Positions 17,549-26,199 of a stretch of DNA of 34,590 nucleotides are shown in pieces; the stretch's first letter is position 1; every line of letters starts with the position of its first letter. Under the pieces are notes generated by a model, which did not search any database, was not told the DNA's origin, and was given only the letters and a program-made list of their open reading frames with translations. This DNA comes from Bacteroidota bacterium. GTDB taxonomy: Bacteria; Bacteroidota; Bacteroidia; NS11-12g; UBA955. Both the position numbers and the translations under genes were made by a program. Location: contig JAQCBH010000023.1 of assembly GCA_027621365.1 (NCBI GenBank), positions 1 to 34,590 on the forward strand, read 5' to 3'.

Positions 17549-18378
17549 AACTCAGTTTAAACCGCCGCCAATCCCTCTTGCTCCTGCTGATCCTACTGAT
17601 CTTCGGATTGGTCTTTGCCTGGACCAGTAGCAACGGGCAAAGCAGCAACAAGCGCATCAAGCGCATAGAAATCAAAAACAAGGGCAATCGCGGATTTGTC
17701 TTTTACAGCCAAAAAGACATCAACGGCATTTTGGAGAAAACCGCAGGCAAGTTGGCTGGTCGCAGCAGCAAAGCCGTTCAACTTCAAAAAATTGAATACG
17801 CCTTGATTGAACAGGCCGCCATCAAAAGCGCCGATGCCTACGTCAACTTGAATGGAGTCTTAACCGTTAAAATCCAGGAACGTGAGCCTCTGCTTCTGGT
17901 GCGAAACCAAAAAGGCGAACAATTCTACTTAGATTCAGCGGGCATCGTCATACCCGTTCGAGGAAAACACGCCGATTTTGCCCTGCCCGTGAATGGCCAC
18001 ATCAAAACCCAATTCAAAGCCGGGGCCGTTACCCAAGAATCCTGCCTCAAGGACTTGATCAAAGTCGCTCAAGCCATGAGCGCCGATCCCTTCTGGGACG
18101 CACAATTTGAACAAGGCTATGTCGATAACTATGGTCGCATAGTGTTGATTCCCCGCTTGGGAACCCATAGCATTGTTATAGGCACGGCCGAACAGCTCAC
18201 ACAAAAGCTGGAAAACCTGCGTCTTTTCTACGAGAAAGGGCTGAAAACCGTAGGGTGGAACAAATACCGTACTGTTGACCTCAGCTACCAAAACCAAATC
18301 GTGGGCAAGCCGCTTGATCCAGAAAGTGAACAGTTTCGGCTGCACCCTGTCCAAAATGATACACACTCTACGCTATAA
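17545..18378 (+). CDS. ftsQ: Cell division protein FtsQ
   Basis: A 277-residue bitopic protein: a short basic N terminus, one membrane segment at about residues 11-28 (LLLLLILLIFGLVFAWTS), then an extracytoplasmic part with a POTRA-like region (INGILEKTAGKLAGRS, then KIEYALIEQAAIKSADAYVN and GVLTVKIQEREPLLLV) and a beta domain. The order helix, strand, then an R-E-P block is typical of FtsQ/DivIB. It is expected to bind FtsB/FtsL and recruit the septal synthase. The sequence is divergent, as usual in Bacteroidota; position between murC and ftsA supports the name. It overlaps murG-murC by four bases. Confidence 0.9.
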   Translation: MKLSLNRRQSLLLLLILLIFGLVFAWTSSNGQSSNKRIKRIEIKNKGNRGFVFYSQKDINGILEKTAGKLAGRSSKAVQLQKIEYALIEQAAIKSADAYVNLNGVLTVKIQEREPLLLVRNQKGEQFYLDSAGIVIPVRGKHADFALPVNGHIKTQFKAGAVTQESCLKDLIKVAQAMSADPFWDAQFEQGYVDNYGRIVLIPRLGTHSIVIGTAEQLTQKLENLRLFYEKGLKTVGWNKYRTVDLSYQNQIVGKPLDPESEQFRLHPVQNDTHSTL

Positions 18379-18384
18379 CCCTCT

Positions 18385-19758
18385 ATGACTCAACACAACT
18401 CTCAGATTATCGTCGGATTAGACATTGGAACCACCAAGGTTTGCGCCATTGTTGGCCAAATGGCCGAGAACGGCAAAATCAACGTTCTCGGCATGGGAAA
18501 AGCCCCTTCTCAAGGCGGTGTTTCTCGCGGCATGGTTGCCAATGTGAGCAAAGCCGTACAAGCCATTGAATTGGCCATTACCGAAGCCGTGCGCCAAAGC
18601 CAAGTTTCGATCAAAACCGTTTTCGTGGGCATTGCTGGGCATCACATCAAAAGCTTGCAACACCGTGGCTCTTTGAGCCGCAAAATGTGGGACGAGGAAA
18701 TTTCCCAGGCCGAGCTCGACACCCTCGAGTCAGAAATGGAAAACTTGGCCCTGTCTCCAGGCTTGGAGATCCTGCACGTATTGCCCCAAGAATACCGCAT
18801 TGACAACGAAGATGGCATCAAAGACCCCGTGGGTCGTGTGGGCGTTCGCGTAGAGTGCAACTACCACATCATCACCGGTGAAACCTCAGCAGCCAAAACC
18901 ATTTTCATGGCCGTTCGCCGCGCCGGATTGGAAGTCGCTGATTTGATTGTAGAACCTGTCGCTTCTGCGGCCGCTGTGTTGAGCGAGCCCGAAATGGAAG
19001 CCGGTGTAGCCTTGGTGGACATCGGAGGCGGCACCACCGACGTCTGCATATTCGAAGAGGGTTTCATTCGCCATACCGCGATCATTCCCATTGCGGGTGA
19101 TCGCATCACCAAAGACTTGCAAGAGGCCTTTGGCATATTGAAAGACCAAGCCGAAGTCGTCAAAACCCATTACGGGTCTTGCTACCCCACTGAGGCCATG
19201 AAGAACGAAGTGGTCGTTGTGCCCGGTTTGCCCGGTCGTCAGCCCCGCGAAATCTCTTTGTACGCCATCAGCCAGGTCATTCGTGCCCGTGTGGAAGACA
19301 TCATCTCCAAGGTCGACTTTGAAATCGAAGTCAGCGGTCTTCGACAGCGCCTAGCTGGCGGAATCGTGTTGACCGGAGGCGGTTCCAGCATGAAAGACGT
19401 AACCCAATTGTTCAACTACCAAATTGGACTCGAGGTGCACATTGGCCGTCCCGGCCAGCACTTGGGCAAAGGCATGATCGAAGAAGTGCGCAACCCCATG
19501 TACGCCACTGGTATTGGATTGGTCATGAAAGGATTTGAACTGGCCGCCAAAACCCAACTCCAACTTTCCCAAAACGAGCCCCTGTCAAACACGACAGTTG
19601 GGCCCGAAGTATCACCCTCATACGACGAAGACATTTCTGAGCCTCTTCCCATCGATGCCAACCCCGGCAAGCGCCAAACCTGGATTCAGGGCGTTATCAA
19701 CTGGGGCAAAAGCATGCAAGATTGGGTCAATGAAGACTTCGACGATAAAATGAACTAA
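18385..19758 (+). CDS. ftsA: Cell division protein FtsA
   Basis: An actin-like ATPase that tethers FtsZ to the membrane. The 457 residues start with the phosphate-1 loop IVGLDIGTTKVCAIVG, contain the FtsA-specific 1C/SHS2 region, the phosphate-2 loop ALVDIGGGTTDVCIF and the adenosine motif GGIVLTGGGSSM. Near the C terminus a stretch beginning TWIQGVINWGKSMQDWV can form an amphipathic helix and is the likely membrane-targeting sequence. It lies six bases after ftsQ and 12 before ftsZ. Confidence 0.96.
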   Translation: MTQHNSQIIVGLDIGTTKVCAIVGQMAENGKINVLGMGKAPSQGGVSRGMVANVSKAVQAIELAITEAVRQSQVSIKTVFVGIAGHHIKSLQHRGSLSRKMWDEEISQAELDTLESEMENLALSPGLEILHVLPQEYRIDNEDGIKDPVGRVGVRVECNYHIITGETSAAKTIFMAVRRAGLEVADLIVEPVASAAAVLSEPEMEAGVALVDIGGGTTDVCIFEEGFIRHTAIIPIAGDRITKDLQEAFGILKDQAEVVKTHYGSCYPTEAMKNEVVVVPGLPGRQPREISLYAISQVIRARVEDIISKVDFEIEVSGLRQRLAGGIVLTGGGSSMKDVTQLFNYQIGLEVHIGRPGQHLGKGMIEEVRNPMYATGIGLVMKGFELAAKTQLQLSQNEPLSNTTVGPEVSPSYDEDISEPLPIDANPGKRQTWIQGVINWGKSMQDWVNEDFDDKMN

Positions 19759-19770
19759 AAACCTCCTCTT

Positions 19771-21162
19771 ATGTCACAACCCTTTGTACCTGCCGTAGAT
19801 CGTTTCGAAGGCAATTTGATAAAAGTAATTGGTGTCGGTGGCGGCGGAAGCAACGCCGTCAACTACATGTACCAACACGGCATTGAAGGAGTAGACTTTT
19901 TCGTCTGCAACACCGATGCTCAAGCCCTTAAATACAGTCCTGTACCCAACCGCATTCAGCTTGGATTGGAATTGACCCAAGGCCTTGGCGCTGGCTCGCA
20001 ACCCGAAATGGGTGAAAAGTCTGCCGTCGAGAGCATGGATGAGATTCGTCGCCTGTTGGAAGGAAATACCAAGATGGTCTTTATCACCGCCGGAATGGGT
20101 GGTGGTACCGGAACCGGAGCGGCTCCCGTGATTGCCAAGTTGGCCCAAGAGATGGGCATCTTGACCGTCGGAATCGTGACCATTCCCTTCGAAGACGAAG
20201 GACCCCAGCGCATCAACCAAGCCAACGAAGGCGTGGAATCGTTGCGTCCTCACGTGGATGCGTTGCTCACCATTTGCAACGACCGCATCGTCGACATGTA
20301 CGGCGATCTGACCATTGGACAGGCCTTCTCCAAGGCCGATGACATTCTCTGCACAGCCGCCAAAGGAATTGCGGAAATCATCACTCGCCCCGGTCAAATC
20401 AACGTGGACTTCATGGACGTTCTCACAGCCATGCGCAAGAGCGGACGCGCCATTTTGGGCACCGGTGTAGCCAGCGGCGAAAACCGCGCAGAAACCGCTG
20501 TTAAAATCGCTTTGGACAGCCCCTTGCTCGACAACGTTCGCATCAAAGGCGCCCAACACCTCTTGGTGAACTTCACCTACGGGGATCAAGAGCCCCTGAT
20601 GAGCGAAACCCGCGCAGTCAAGCGCTATTTGCAAGAAGAAGCCGGCCACTCGGCTCATCTGAAAATGGGTATCACCCAAGACGAGTCGTTGGGCGATCGC
20701 ATTTCCATAACCGTGATTGCCACAGGCTTTGAAAACCAGGCCCAACGCGAGTTGCCATTCAGCCATGCCCCTGCCCAAGCTGTTCAAGAAGTTCCCGTAG
20801 CCAAGGTGGAGGAAACTCCCGTAGCCGCCACTCCCGTGGCTGCTCCTGCTGCACCCGCAGGCATGTTCCAGCCCCGTGTAGTGGAAAGACACGAACCCTT
20901 GAGCCCAGAGCCTGCCCCACGCAGCCAGAATGCGTACGAAGGTCCTTACGGCAACAACATACCCAACCGCCGCAACGAGCGCGAGAACCTCTTGGATAAC
21001 GACTTGGACGTTCCCGCTTATTTGCGCAAAGGAGTAGTATTGGCTTCGGCCCCTGCCAGCGATGCCCGCGATGTATCGCGCATCACCATCGGCGAGGAGA
21101 GCGGAGACGGACGCGACATGACCGTTCGTCCCAACCGCCACCTCCATGACAATGTAGACTAA
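19771..21162 (+). CDS. ftsZ: Cell division GTPase FtsZ
   Basis: A tubulin-like GTPase that forms the Z ring. The 463-residue protein has the G-loop GVGGGGSNAV (21-30), the tubulin signature GGGTGTG (about 110-116) and the T7 synergy loop NVDFMDV (211-217). After the GTPase core comes an Ala/Pro-rich linker of about 90 residues. The conserved C-terminal peptide VPAYLRKG follows and then a further tail of about 45 residues ending HLHDNVD. As I recall, flavobacterial FtsZ also carries this extra tail with HDNVD at the end. It is the last gene of the dcw cluster and is followed by a terminator. Confidence 0.98.
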   Translation: MSQPFVPAVDRFEGNLIKVIGVGGGGSNAVNYMYQHGIEGVDFFVCNTDAQALKYSPVPNRIQLGLELTQGLGAGSQPEMGEKSAVESMDEIRRLLEGNTKMVFITAGMGGGTGTGAAPVIAKLAQEMGILTVGIVTIPFEDEGPQRINQANEGVESLRPHVDALLTICNDRIVDMYGDLTIGQAFSKADDILCTAAKGIAEIITRPGQINVDFMDVLTAMRKSGRAILGTGVASGENRAETAVKIALDSPLLDNVRIKGAQHLLVNFTYGDQEPLMSETRAVKRYLQEEAGHSAHLKMGITQDESLGDRISITVIATGFENQAQRELPFSHAPAQAVQEVPVAKVEETPVAATPVAAPAAPAGMFQPRVVERHEPLSPEPAPRSQNAYEGPYGNNIPNRRNERENLLDNDLDVPAYLRKGVVLASAPASDARDVSRITIGEESGDGRDMTVRPNRHLHDNVD

Positions 21163-21195
21163 ATCACAAGTTTAGTAGTGTGTTTCATAGATGGG

Positions 21196-21220
21196 AAGGG
21201 CCTCCGCAAGGGGGCCTTTT
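21196..21220 (+). terminator. Intrinsic terminator after ftsZ
   Basis: AAGG-G-CCTCC (21196-21205, one bulged G) pairs with GGGGGCCTT (21210-21218) around a GCAA tetraloop (21206-21209) and runs into TTTT (21217-21220). It lies 34 bases after the ftsZ stop and ends the dcw transcript. Confidence 0.8.
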
Positions 21221-21272
21221 CTGCGTTTAAGGGGCATGTACAGGTGAAAAATTGGCCTCTAGATGGCAACCG

Positions 21273-22526
21273 CTACAGAGAATCGTACAGCTTCCGGTAC
21301 TGATCCACAACTGCATCAAAGGAATAGGTCGACTGAGCAAAGGCACGTGCCGATGCACTCATCTGCTGCCGCTGCTGCTCGCTCTGCCCTATAAAGGCCT
21401 GTGCTGCTTGGAGCAAACCATGGGTATCGCCTGGTTCTACTACCCAGCCGGTTTGTCCATCTTGGATCATTTCGTGAATACCACCTACGCCAAAGGCTAG
21501 AATAGGTGTTCCGCAACTCAAGGCTTCCATGACCGTCGTAGGCAAATTGTCGTTTCGCGTGGGGGTCACGTACAAATCAGCGGCTCGGTACACCGAGACC
21601 AAATCATCGGCTTCGCTCAAAAATCCAGATTCTACATAGGGGCCTTTCAAACCCAAATCTCCTACCCGATTTTGGCCAACCAAGAGCGCTTGCACCTTTT
21701 GACCGGCCTCTACCAAAGCATTGAAGAGCTGCACAAACTCGGGAAAGCCTTTATAGGGGTTGGCCAAATTGGCCGATGAAAACAGAAGGACGGTGGCCTC
21801 GGGATCGAGGTTCCAGCGGCGGCGTTCAGCCGCCGCCTCGCCCGGAGCGAAGCGGAGGGCGTCAATGCCATTGGGAATGACCTGAATCTCATGAACCAAG
21901 TCTAGTGCGGCGGCGCTGCGCGCCGCCTTCCCCGCCAACCAGGCAGAAGGTGCTACAAATTGAAGCAGCTTTTGCCCCGCCCAAAGCCTGTGCTTGTGCG
22001 CCAAACGGCGCTTGGCCAAATCAGAACCCGACTTTAGCAATGGGCAGGTCTGGCAATCGCTTTCCAATCCCTTGCAATCAGAGGGGTGGTAGCATCCGCC
22101 GGTGAACGGCCAAAGATCATGGCAAGTCCAAACAATCGGTTTGCCCGAGTCGATCAAGCGCTGCAAACCTCTCATGGAAAGCAAGCCCTTATTGATCCAG
22201 TGCAGGTGCAAGATGTCGGCCTCCTGCCAACCCGGGATTTCATCCAATCCCACATAGGCGTGGGAAAAGAGAAAGCGCTGAGCAGCCGAGGCCTCATGGG
22301 CCAAGAAATGCGCCTTTTCAGCCGCGTGGTAACCAAAGGCCTTGGCCTTGTTCAGAAGAGAAGAAGCATACAATTCGTAACCCTCGCCGGCTTGACCCGT
22401 GAATACAAAGTGGCGGGCCTGAATGCCGGGCATGGCGTTCTGAGCCTCTACCAAGCGCTGAGCCACCACAAAAGCCCCTCCCGAAGAGGAAGCATTCACG
22501 TGGAGTATGCGCAAGGGTTGAGTCAT
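21273..22526 (-). CDS. Family 4 (GT-B) glycosyltransferase
   Basis: A retaining GT-B type glycosyltransferase, probably for surface polysaccharide or O-antigen. The 417 residues start with ILHVNASSSGGAFVVAQRL (acceptor side). They contain the subfamily block KPIVWTCHDLWPFTGGCYH, followed by four cysteines in a C-x5-C-x6-C-x2-C-like arrangement (residues about 143-161). The nucleotide-sugar domain has VIPNGID, FSSANLANPYKGFPEF and the E-x7-E-type motif PTTVMEALSCGTPILAF. Donor and acceptor cannot be told from sequence. It is the last gene of a minus-strand run (iron-sulfur protein, small protein, MFS exporter, this gene). The gene carries several GC-rich palindromes at 21816-21927, reported separately. 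Confidence 0.9.
   Translation of the reverse strand: MTQPLRILHVNASSSGGAFVVAQRLVEAQNAMPGIQARHFVFTGQAGEGYELYASSLLNKAKAFGYHAAEKAHFLAHEASAAQRFLFSHAYVGLDEIPGWQEADILHLHWINKGLLSMRGLQRLIDSGKPIVWTCHDLWPFTGGCYHPSDCKGLESDCQTCPLLKSGSDLAKRRLAHKHRLWAGQKLLQFVAPSAWLAGKAARSAAALDLVHEIQVIPNGIDALRFAPGEAAAERRRWNLDPEATVLLFSSANLANPYKGFPEFVQLFNALVEAGQKVQALLVGQNRVGDLGLKGPYVESGFLSEADDLVSVYRAADLYVTPTRNDNLPTTVMEALSCGTPILAFGVGGIHEMIQDGQTGWVVEPGDTHGLLQAAQAFIGQSEQQRQQMSASARAFAQSTYSFDAVVDQYRKLYDSL
21816..21927. repeat. Cluster of three GC-rich palindromes inside the glycosyltransferase gene
   Basis: Within 112 bases there are three. (1) GCGGCGGC / GCCGCCGC, perfect, at 21816-21823 and 21829-21836. (2) CGCCC / GGGCG at 21839-21843 and 21857-21861, flanking GAGCGAAGCG. 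(3) GGCGGCGC / GCGCCGCC, perfect, at 21909-21916 and 21920-21927. All are in frame and translate into Ala/Arg/Glu-rich segments. Confidence 0.6.
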
Positions 22527-22561
22527 CGAATATCAAAATACGGCTACAAGGGCCGAAATGC

Positions 22562-23779
22562 CTAAGGTTTGGGCGCAGCATCCACCAGACGCCGGGACAG
22601 CAACAAGGCCAATACCCACACCGCCAGCATCAACAAACCGCCCATCCAGTAAGGGGCCGTGAAGTGCTGCAGGTACAAATAACCGGCAAATAGCGGGCCA
22701 ATGCTGCGAGCCAAGGAACCTATGCTTTGCATGCTGCCCAGCATCTGACCCTGAATGTCTTTGGGGGTATTGATCGACACCAAAGAATTGATTGAGGGCA
22801 TCAGCATGCCATTGCCCACAGAGAGCAACAGCACAGCAATCACTTGCACCAAGTAGAAATTCTCTTTGTTGGGAAGGGGCATGATGGTCAAGCCAATGGC
22901 CACCATAGGTGCACCAATCATGAGCATTTTCTTCAGACCCAAAATGCGTTGAAAATGGCGAATCAAACCTCCTTGAACGATGGCCGTGCAGACACCAATC
23001 AATCCGAAAATGTTGCCGATGGCCACCTTGCTCAATCCGTAGTGTTCTTCCCACAAAATGGAGGCGTTGATATTCATCATCGAAAAGGCCGCGATGTACA
23101 AGAAGTTGATGACCATGAGTTCGGAAATCACTTCCAACTTCAGAGCCTTGCCCATGCCTTTGAAGGTATCCAAGGGGCTGCGCTTCTGCACCGATTTTTC
23201 GCTCAATGATTCCGGCAAGAGGAACCAGGCAAGAACGAAATTCAACAGGCACAATGCGGCCGAGAAACTACCCAACCAAAACAGGCCGTTGTCACCACCC
23301 AAGTGAAACATCCAACCGCCCAAGGGAGGGCCGAATACAAAACCCAAGCCAAAGGCAGCACCGATGATGCCCATGCGAGAAGCCCGTTCTTCAGGGCTCG
23401 TGATGTCGGCAATGTAGGCCTGAGCGGCCGCCAAGTTGGCCGAGCCAAAGCCCGAAACCAAACGGCTGATCAGAAGGGCATAAAAAGTACCCGCTAGACC
23501 GAACAGGAAATAACCCAGGGCATTGATCAAGATGCTGATCAAAATGATGGGACGACGCCCCACACGGTCTGACCAGGCGCCCAATAGGGGAGCAAAGATG
23601 AACTGCATGAGCGAGAACACGCCCGCGACCAATCCGACCGAAACATCAGGGCTCAAGGGCAGGTCGGTCTGAGCCGCCAAGGTCTTGGCCAACATGGGCA
23701 AAATGGGAATGACAATTCCAAAGCCCAAGAGGTCAATGAAAATGGTCAAAAACAGAATCAGAATTCGTTTGTCTTTCAT
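22562..23779 (-). CDS. MFS transporter, TetA-like drug:proton antiporter family
   Basis: A 405-residue protein with about twelve membrane segments. The N terminus (LILFLTIFIDLLGFGIVIPILP) and motif A between segments 2 and 3 (GAWSDRVGRRPIIL) are those of the 12-TM drug:H+ antiporter group that contains TetA. The motif C-like GAAFGLGFVFGPPLGG is in segment 5, as expected for exporters. The substrate is unknown, and resemblance to TetA does not show tetracycline resistance; chromosomal relatives with unknown substrates are common. It lies 32 bases after the small protein gene and 35 before the glycosyltransferase, so probably within one operon. Confidence 0.9.
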   Translation of the reverse strand: MKDKRILILFLTIFIDLLGFGIVIPILPMLAKTLAAQTDLPLSPDVSVGLVAGVFSLMQFIFAPLLGAWSDRVGRRPIILISILINALGYFLFGLAGTFYALLISRLVSGFGSANLAAAQAYIADITSPEERASRMGIIGAAFGLGFVFGPPLGGWMFHLGGDNGLFWLGSFSAALCLLNFVLAWFLLPESLSEKSVQKRSPLDTFKGMGKALKLEVISELMVINFLYIAAFSMMNINASILWEEHYGLSKVAIGNIFGLIGVCTAIVQGGLIRHFQRILGLKKMLMIGAPMVAIGLTIMPLPNKENFYLVQVIAVLLLSVGNGMLMPSINSLVSINTPKDIQGQMLGSMQSIGSLARSIGPLFAGYLYLQHFTAPYWMGGLLMLAVWVLALLLSRRLVDAAPKP

Positions 23780-23811
23780 ATCAAAACCCGTTCAGGGCTT
23801 CAGGTTTTTGT

Positions 23812-24300
23812 TCAAGCAGGCCAGTTCAATTTCGCAGCGGCCCAGCTGCTCTTAAGCGGCAAAAAAGGATTCGATCGGTATTCTCCCAAGGTCTGCAGCT
23901 GCGCATTCCACACCAAGGTGCTCGCGGCCCAGTCTTTTTCGTCCAAGGCTTGCTGGGCCTGGGAAACCGTTTTGATGACCGCTGAGGTGCACAGGGGTCG
24001 GTGCAAGAGCAGTCGATTGAAGAAATCCATCTTGTGTTCGCTGCCAAATCGCTGCAAAAGGCGAAAGGCCTTGTCAATGCTACAGCCTGTGGGTGCCGCT
24101 TGGCTTTCGTCAACCGCAATCACCAAACAGGCGCCGTAGCGCAACTCAAAGCCCGCGGTCAAATCAGCGCCATGCGCTTGCCACTCGGCCACAAACATCA
24201 TCAAATCTTTCTGCAAGGCCTCTGACTCCGATTCGCTCAAGACGCGATCGGCGGCAAATAGCCAAATGCGGCTGCTATCGGGCAAACCCTGTAGGCTCAT
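23812..24300 (-). CDS. Small conserved Bacteroidota protein, often mislabelled 'ABC transporter ATPase'
   Basis: A 162-residue soluble protein starting LPDSSRIWLFAADRVLSE, with a central HGADLTAGFELRYGACLVIAVDES and GCSIDKAFRLLQ. I recognise this pattern from Flavobacteriia and relatives, where homologues are often named ABC transporter ATPase. No Walker A, Walker B or ABC signature is present, so I do not support that name; the function is unknown. It begins directly after the stop of the iron-sulfur protein gene (adjacent codons), indicating coupled expression with it. Confidence 0.75.
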   Translation of the reverse strand: MSLQGLPDSSRIWLFAADRVLSESESEALQKDLMMFVAEWQAHGADLTAGFELRYGACLVIAVDESQAAPTGCSIDKAFRLLQRFGSEHKMDFFNRLLLHRPLCTSAVIKTVSQAQQALDEKDWAASTLVWNAQLQTLGEYRSNPFLPLKSSWAAAKLNWPA

Positions 24301-25077
24301 TTAGGCTTTCGATTGGTTCAACAGCTCGGCAATATCCATCACCTGCACCTCGTTTTCCTTGTTGAAGTGCTTGGTACCGTCGGCCATCATGGTCATGCAG
24401 AAAGGACAATTCACCGCGATGATTTCAGCACCCGTTTCCAAGGCTTCTTCGGCGCGGGCATGGTTCACCTCGCGATCACCGGCTTCGGCCTCTTTGAACA
24501 TTTGGGCTCCACCCGCCCCGCAGCACAAACCGTTCGTGCGGCAGCGCTTCATCTCTTGCAAGTCGGCATCCAAACGCTCCATGACCATGCGAGGAGCCTC
24601 GTATACGCCATTGGCGCGGCCCAGGTAACAAGAGTCGTGGTACGTAATTTTTTTACCCTTGAAGGCGCCGCCTTCGATGGCCAAACGACCGCTGTCCAAC
24701 AGCTCATTCAAGAACTCGGTGTGGTGCACCACCTCGTAGTGACCACCCAGCTGCGGGTACTCGTTTTTCAGGGTATTGTAGCAGTGCGGACAAGCTGTCA
24801 CCATGCGTTTTACCCCGTATCCATTCAAAAGTTCAATGTTCTGCAAGGCCTGCATCTGGAACAGGAATTCATTTCCAGCGCGCTTGGCCGGATCGCCCGT
24901 ACAACCCTCTTCGGTTCCCAAAATGGCAAATGACACACCGGCTTTCTCCAAGAGTTGCGAAAAAGCTCGGCTCACTCGCTGAGCACGCTCGTCAAAACTC
25001 CCGGCGCAGCCGACCCAAAATAAAATTTCCGGTGTCTCGCCTGCCGAGATGAATTCTTGCATCGTTCGAATCGCCAT
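24301..25077 (-). CDS. (Fe-S)-binding protein with two CCG domains (HdrB/GlpC/LldE type)
   Basis: The 258-residue protein has two cysteine-rich CCG domains. The first contains FWVGCAGSFD and ACPHCYNTL; the second contains YHDSCYLGR, GLCCGAGGAQMF and NCPFCMTMM. Such domains bind a [4Fe-4S] cluster in redox subunits of heterodisulfide reductase, glycerol-3-phosphate dehydrogenase and lactate-utilisation complexes. The frame stays open to an ATG at 25179, but the extra 34 residues look non-conserved, so the ATG at 25077 (MAIRTMQEFISAGE) is preferred. In Bacteroidota this protein usually follows a ferredoxin-domain partner with membrane segments; no such gene is next to it here. The neighbour upstream is a universal stress protein separated by a terminator. 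Confidence 0.88.
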   Translation of the reverse strand: MAIRTMQEFISAGETPEILFWVGCAGSFDERAQRVSRAFSQLLEKAGVSFAILGTEEGCTGDPAKRAGNEFLFQMQALQNIELLNGYGVKRMVTACPHCYNTLKNEYPQLGGHYEVVHHTEFLNELLDSGRLAIEGGAFKGKKITYHDSCYLGRANGVYEAPRMVMERLDADLQEMKRCRTNGLCCGAGGAQMFKEAEAGDREVNHARAEEALETGAEIIAVNCPFCMTMMADGTKHFNKENEVQVMDIAELLNQSKA

Positions 25078-25232
25078 ACCCTTGCAAGTTCGTACACACC
25101 GAGCAGGGATTCCATCAAAATTGTTCACAGGTTTTGGGGAGGATGAGCACGCGGTACCAAAACCTCCCTCAGGGCTCATAAAGCCGGCATCTCAGCACCC
25201 CACACGCGGCTGATGTCCGTGAAAGAATCAGT

Positions 25233-25271
25233 AAAAAAAACGCGGGCGGCGGGCAGGGCCCGCCGCCCGCG
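25233..25271 (-). terminator. Strong terminator of the universal stress protein gene
   Basis: A perfect 14-bp G+C stem (CGCGGGCGGCGGGC at 25241-25254 with its complement at 25258-25271) closes a three-base loop. On the minus strand it is followed by eight U residues (complement of A at 25233-25240). It lies 22 bases past the stop codon at 25294. Confidence 0.9.
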
Positions 25272-25293
25272 CGACTTACAAATCCAAGATCTC

Positions 25294-26058
25294 TCAGTAA
25301 CCCGATCCCCCTTTGCCGATCACTTCTTGTCGAGGAGTGATCAACACAGGCGAAGTAGCCCTGTTGCAAATGTGCTGCACCGTTGAAGTTTTGAACATTC
25401 GATCCGAATCGGTCTCGTTCAAAATGCTCAACCAATGGCAGCCCTGAGCGCCGCTCAATTCCAACAAACGGGCCGTCACATCCGTTCCAATTTGCTGTTC
25501 CTTGCAGCTGGCCCTTACCCCCTTTTTTGCCATGTACTCTTCCGCTTGGCGGCAGTAAATGGCCAGGTAATTTTCGTCTTCCTGGCTTTTGGAGGAAGTC
25601 AAACCGACGATGTTCACCGGGGCAAAGAATGCCTTTGACAACAGCGATACCGGGTAGAGTTTCTGCCGGCTCTCGCTCATGGTCCCCAAGTGCATCAAAA
25701 AACCTTGCGGTTTGCACCAGTTTGACTGGGGGTTCAAATAGATAACCGAGCATGTAAATTGACCAATGCGAGAGCCCATTCCGCCCCCGAGCATGCTGCC
25801 CGCGACCGGAGTAGCCAAAACGCAAGCAAAGGTGGCTTTCATTTCTTCGGCCGCCCCTGCCATGGCTTTCCACAATTTGCCTGGCTTGCGTGTGCAGATC
25901 ACGCTGTGAGAGTTTTCCCATTCGGCCGATTCGTCTGTCTCGATGTACTGAACCGGCACGCGGAAGGCCATATGAAGCCCGGCAATCGCCTGCTCCACGC
26001 GCTCTGGGGAAGTGGATTTTTCTGCAGTAAGTAAGATTACAGTAGTATTTTCTTGCAT
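25294..26058 (-). CDS. Universal stress protein family protein, probably tandem UspA domains
   Basis: A 254-residue protein. The N-terminal TTVILLTAEKSTSPERVEQAIAG resembles the first strand and helix of a UspA fold. The C-terminal half ends in HICNRATSPVLITPRQE, the typical final segment of Usp domains (conserved SPVLI). The classical ATP-binding G-x2-G-x9-G-S/T pattern is not clear, so nucleotide binding is uncertain. The frame reaches 26103, but the ATG at 26058 (MQENTTVILL) gives a normal Usp start. It is a single-gene unit, with its own strong terminator. Confidence 0.7.
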   Translation of the reverse strand: MQENTTVILLTAEKSTSPERVEQAIAGLHMAFRVPVQYIETDESAEWENSHSVICTRKPGKLWKAMAGAAEEMKATFACVLATPVAGSMLGGGMGSRIGQFTCSVIYLNPQSNWCKPQGFLMHLGTMSESRQKLYPVSLLSKAFFAPVNIVGLTSSKSQEDENYLAIYCRQAEEYMAKKGVRASCKEQQIGTDVTARLLELSGAQGCHWLSILNETDSDRMFKTSTVQHICNRATSPVLITPRQEVIGKGGSGY

Positions 26059-26199
26059 AGGCAAAAGTTTTTGTTCCCTAGCAAATTCGCTCACAAGTTT
26101 CACATTAACAAGTACCTATGACCAACTTGCAGAATATTGAGGCGTTCCCATCGAGTCGCATCAAGCCTTTTGGTTTTTTGCCCTAATTTTCCCCAGTCC

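Noticed and set aside
19774-21147. Antisense frame of 457 codons spanning almost all of ftsZ
   Set aside because: It coincides end to end with ftsZ and shows no domain; a shadow of strong codon bias.
22562-23779. Calling the MFS protein a tetracycline resistance determinant
   Set aside because: Only family-level motifs are shared; substrate cannot be read from sequence and no mobile context is present.
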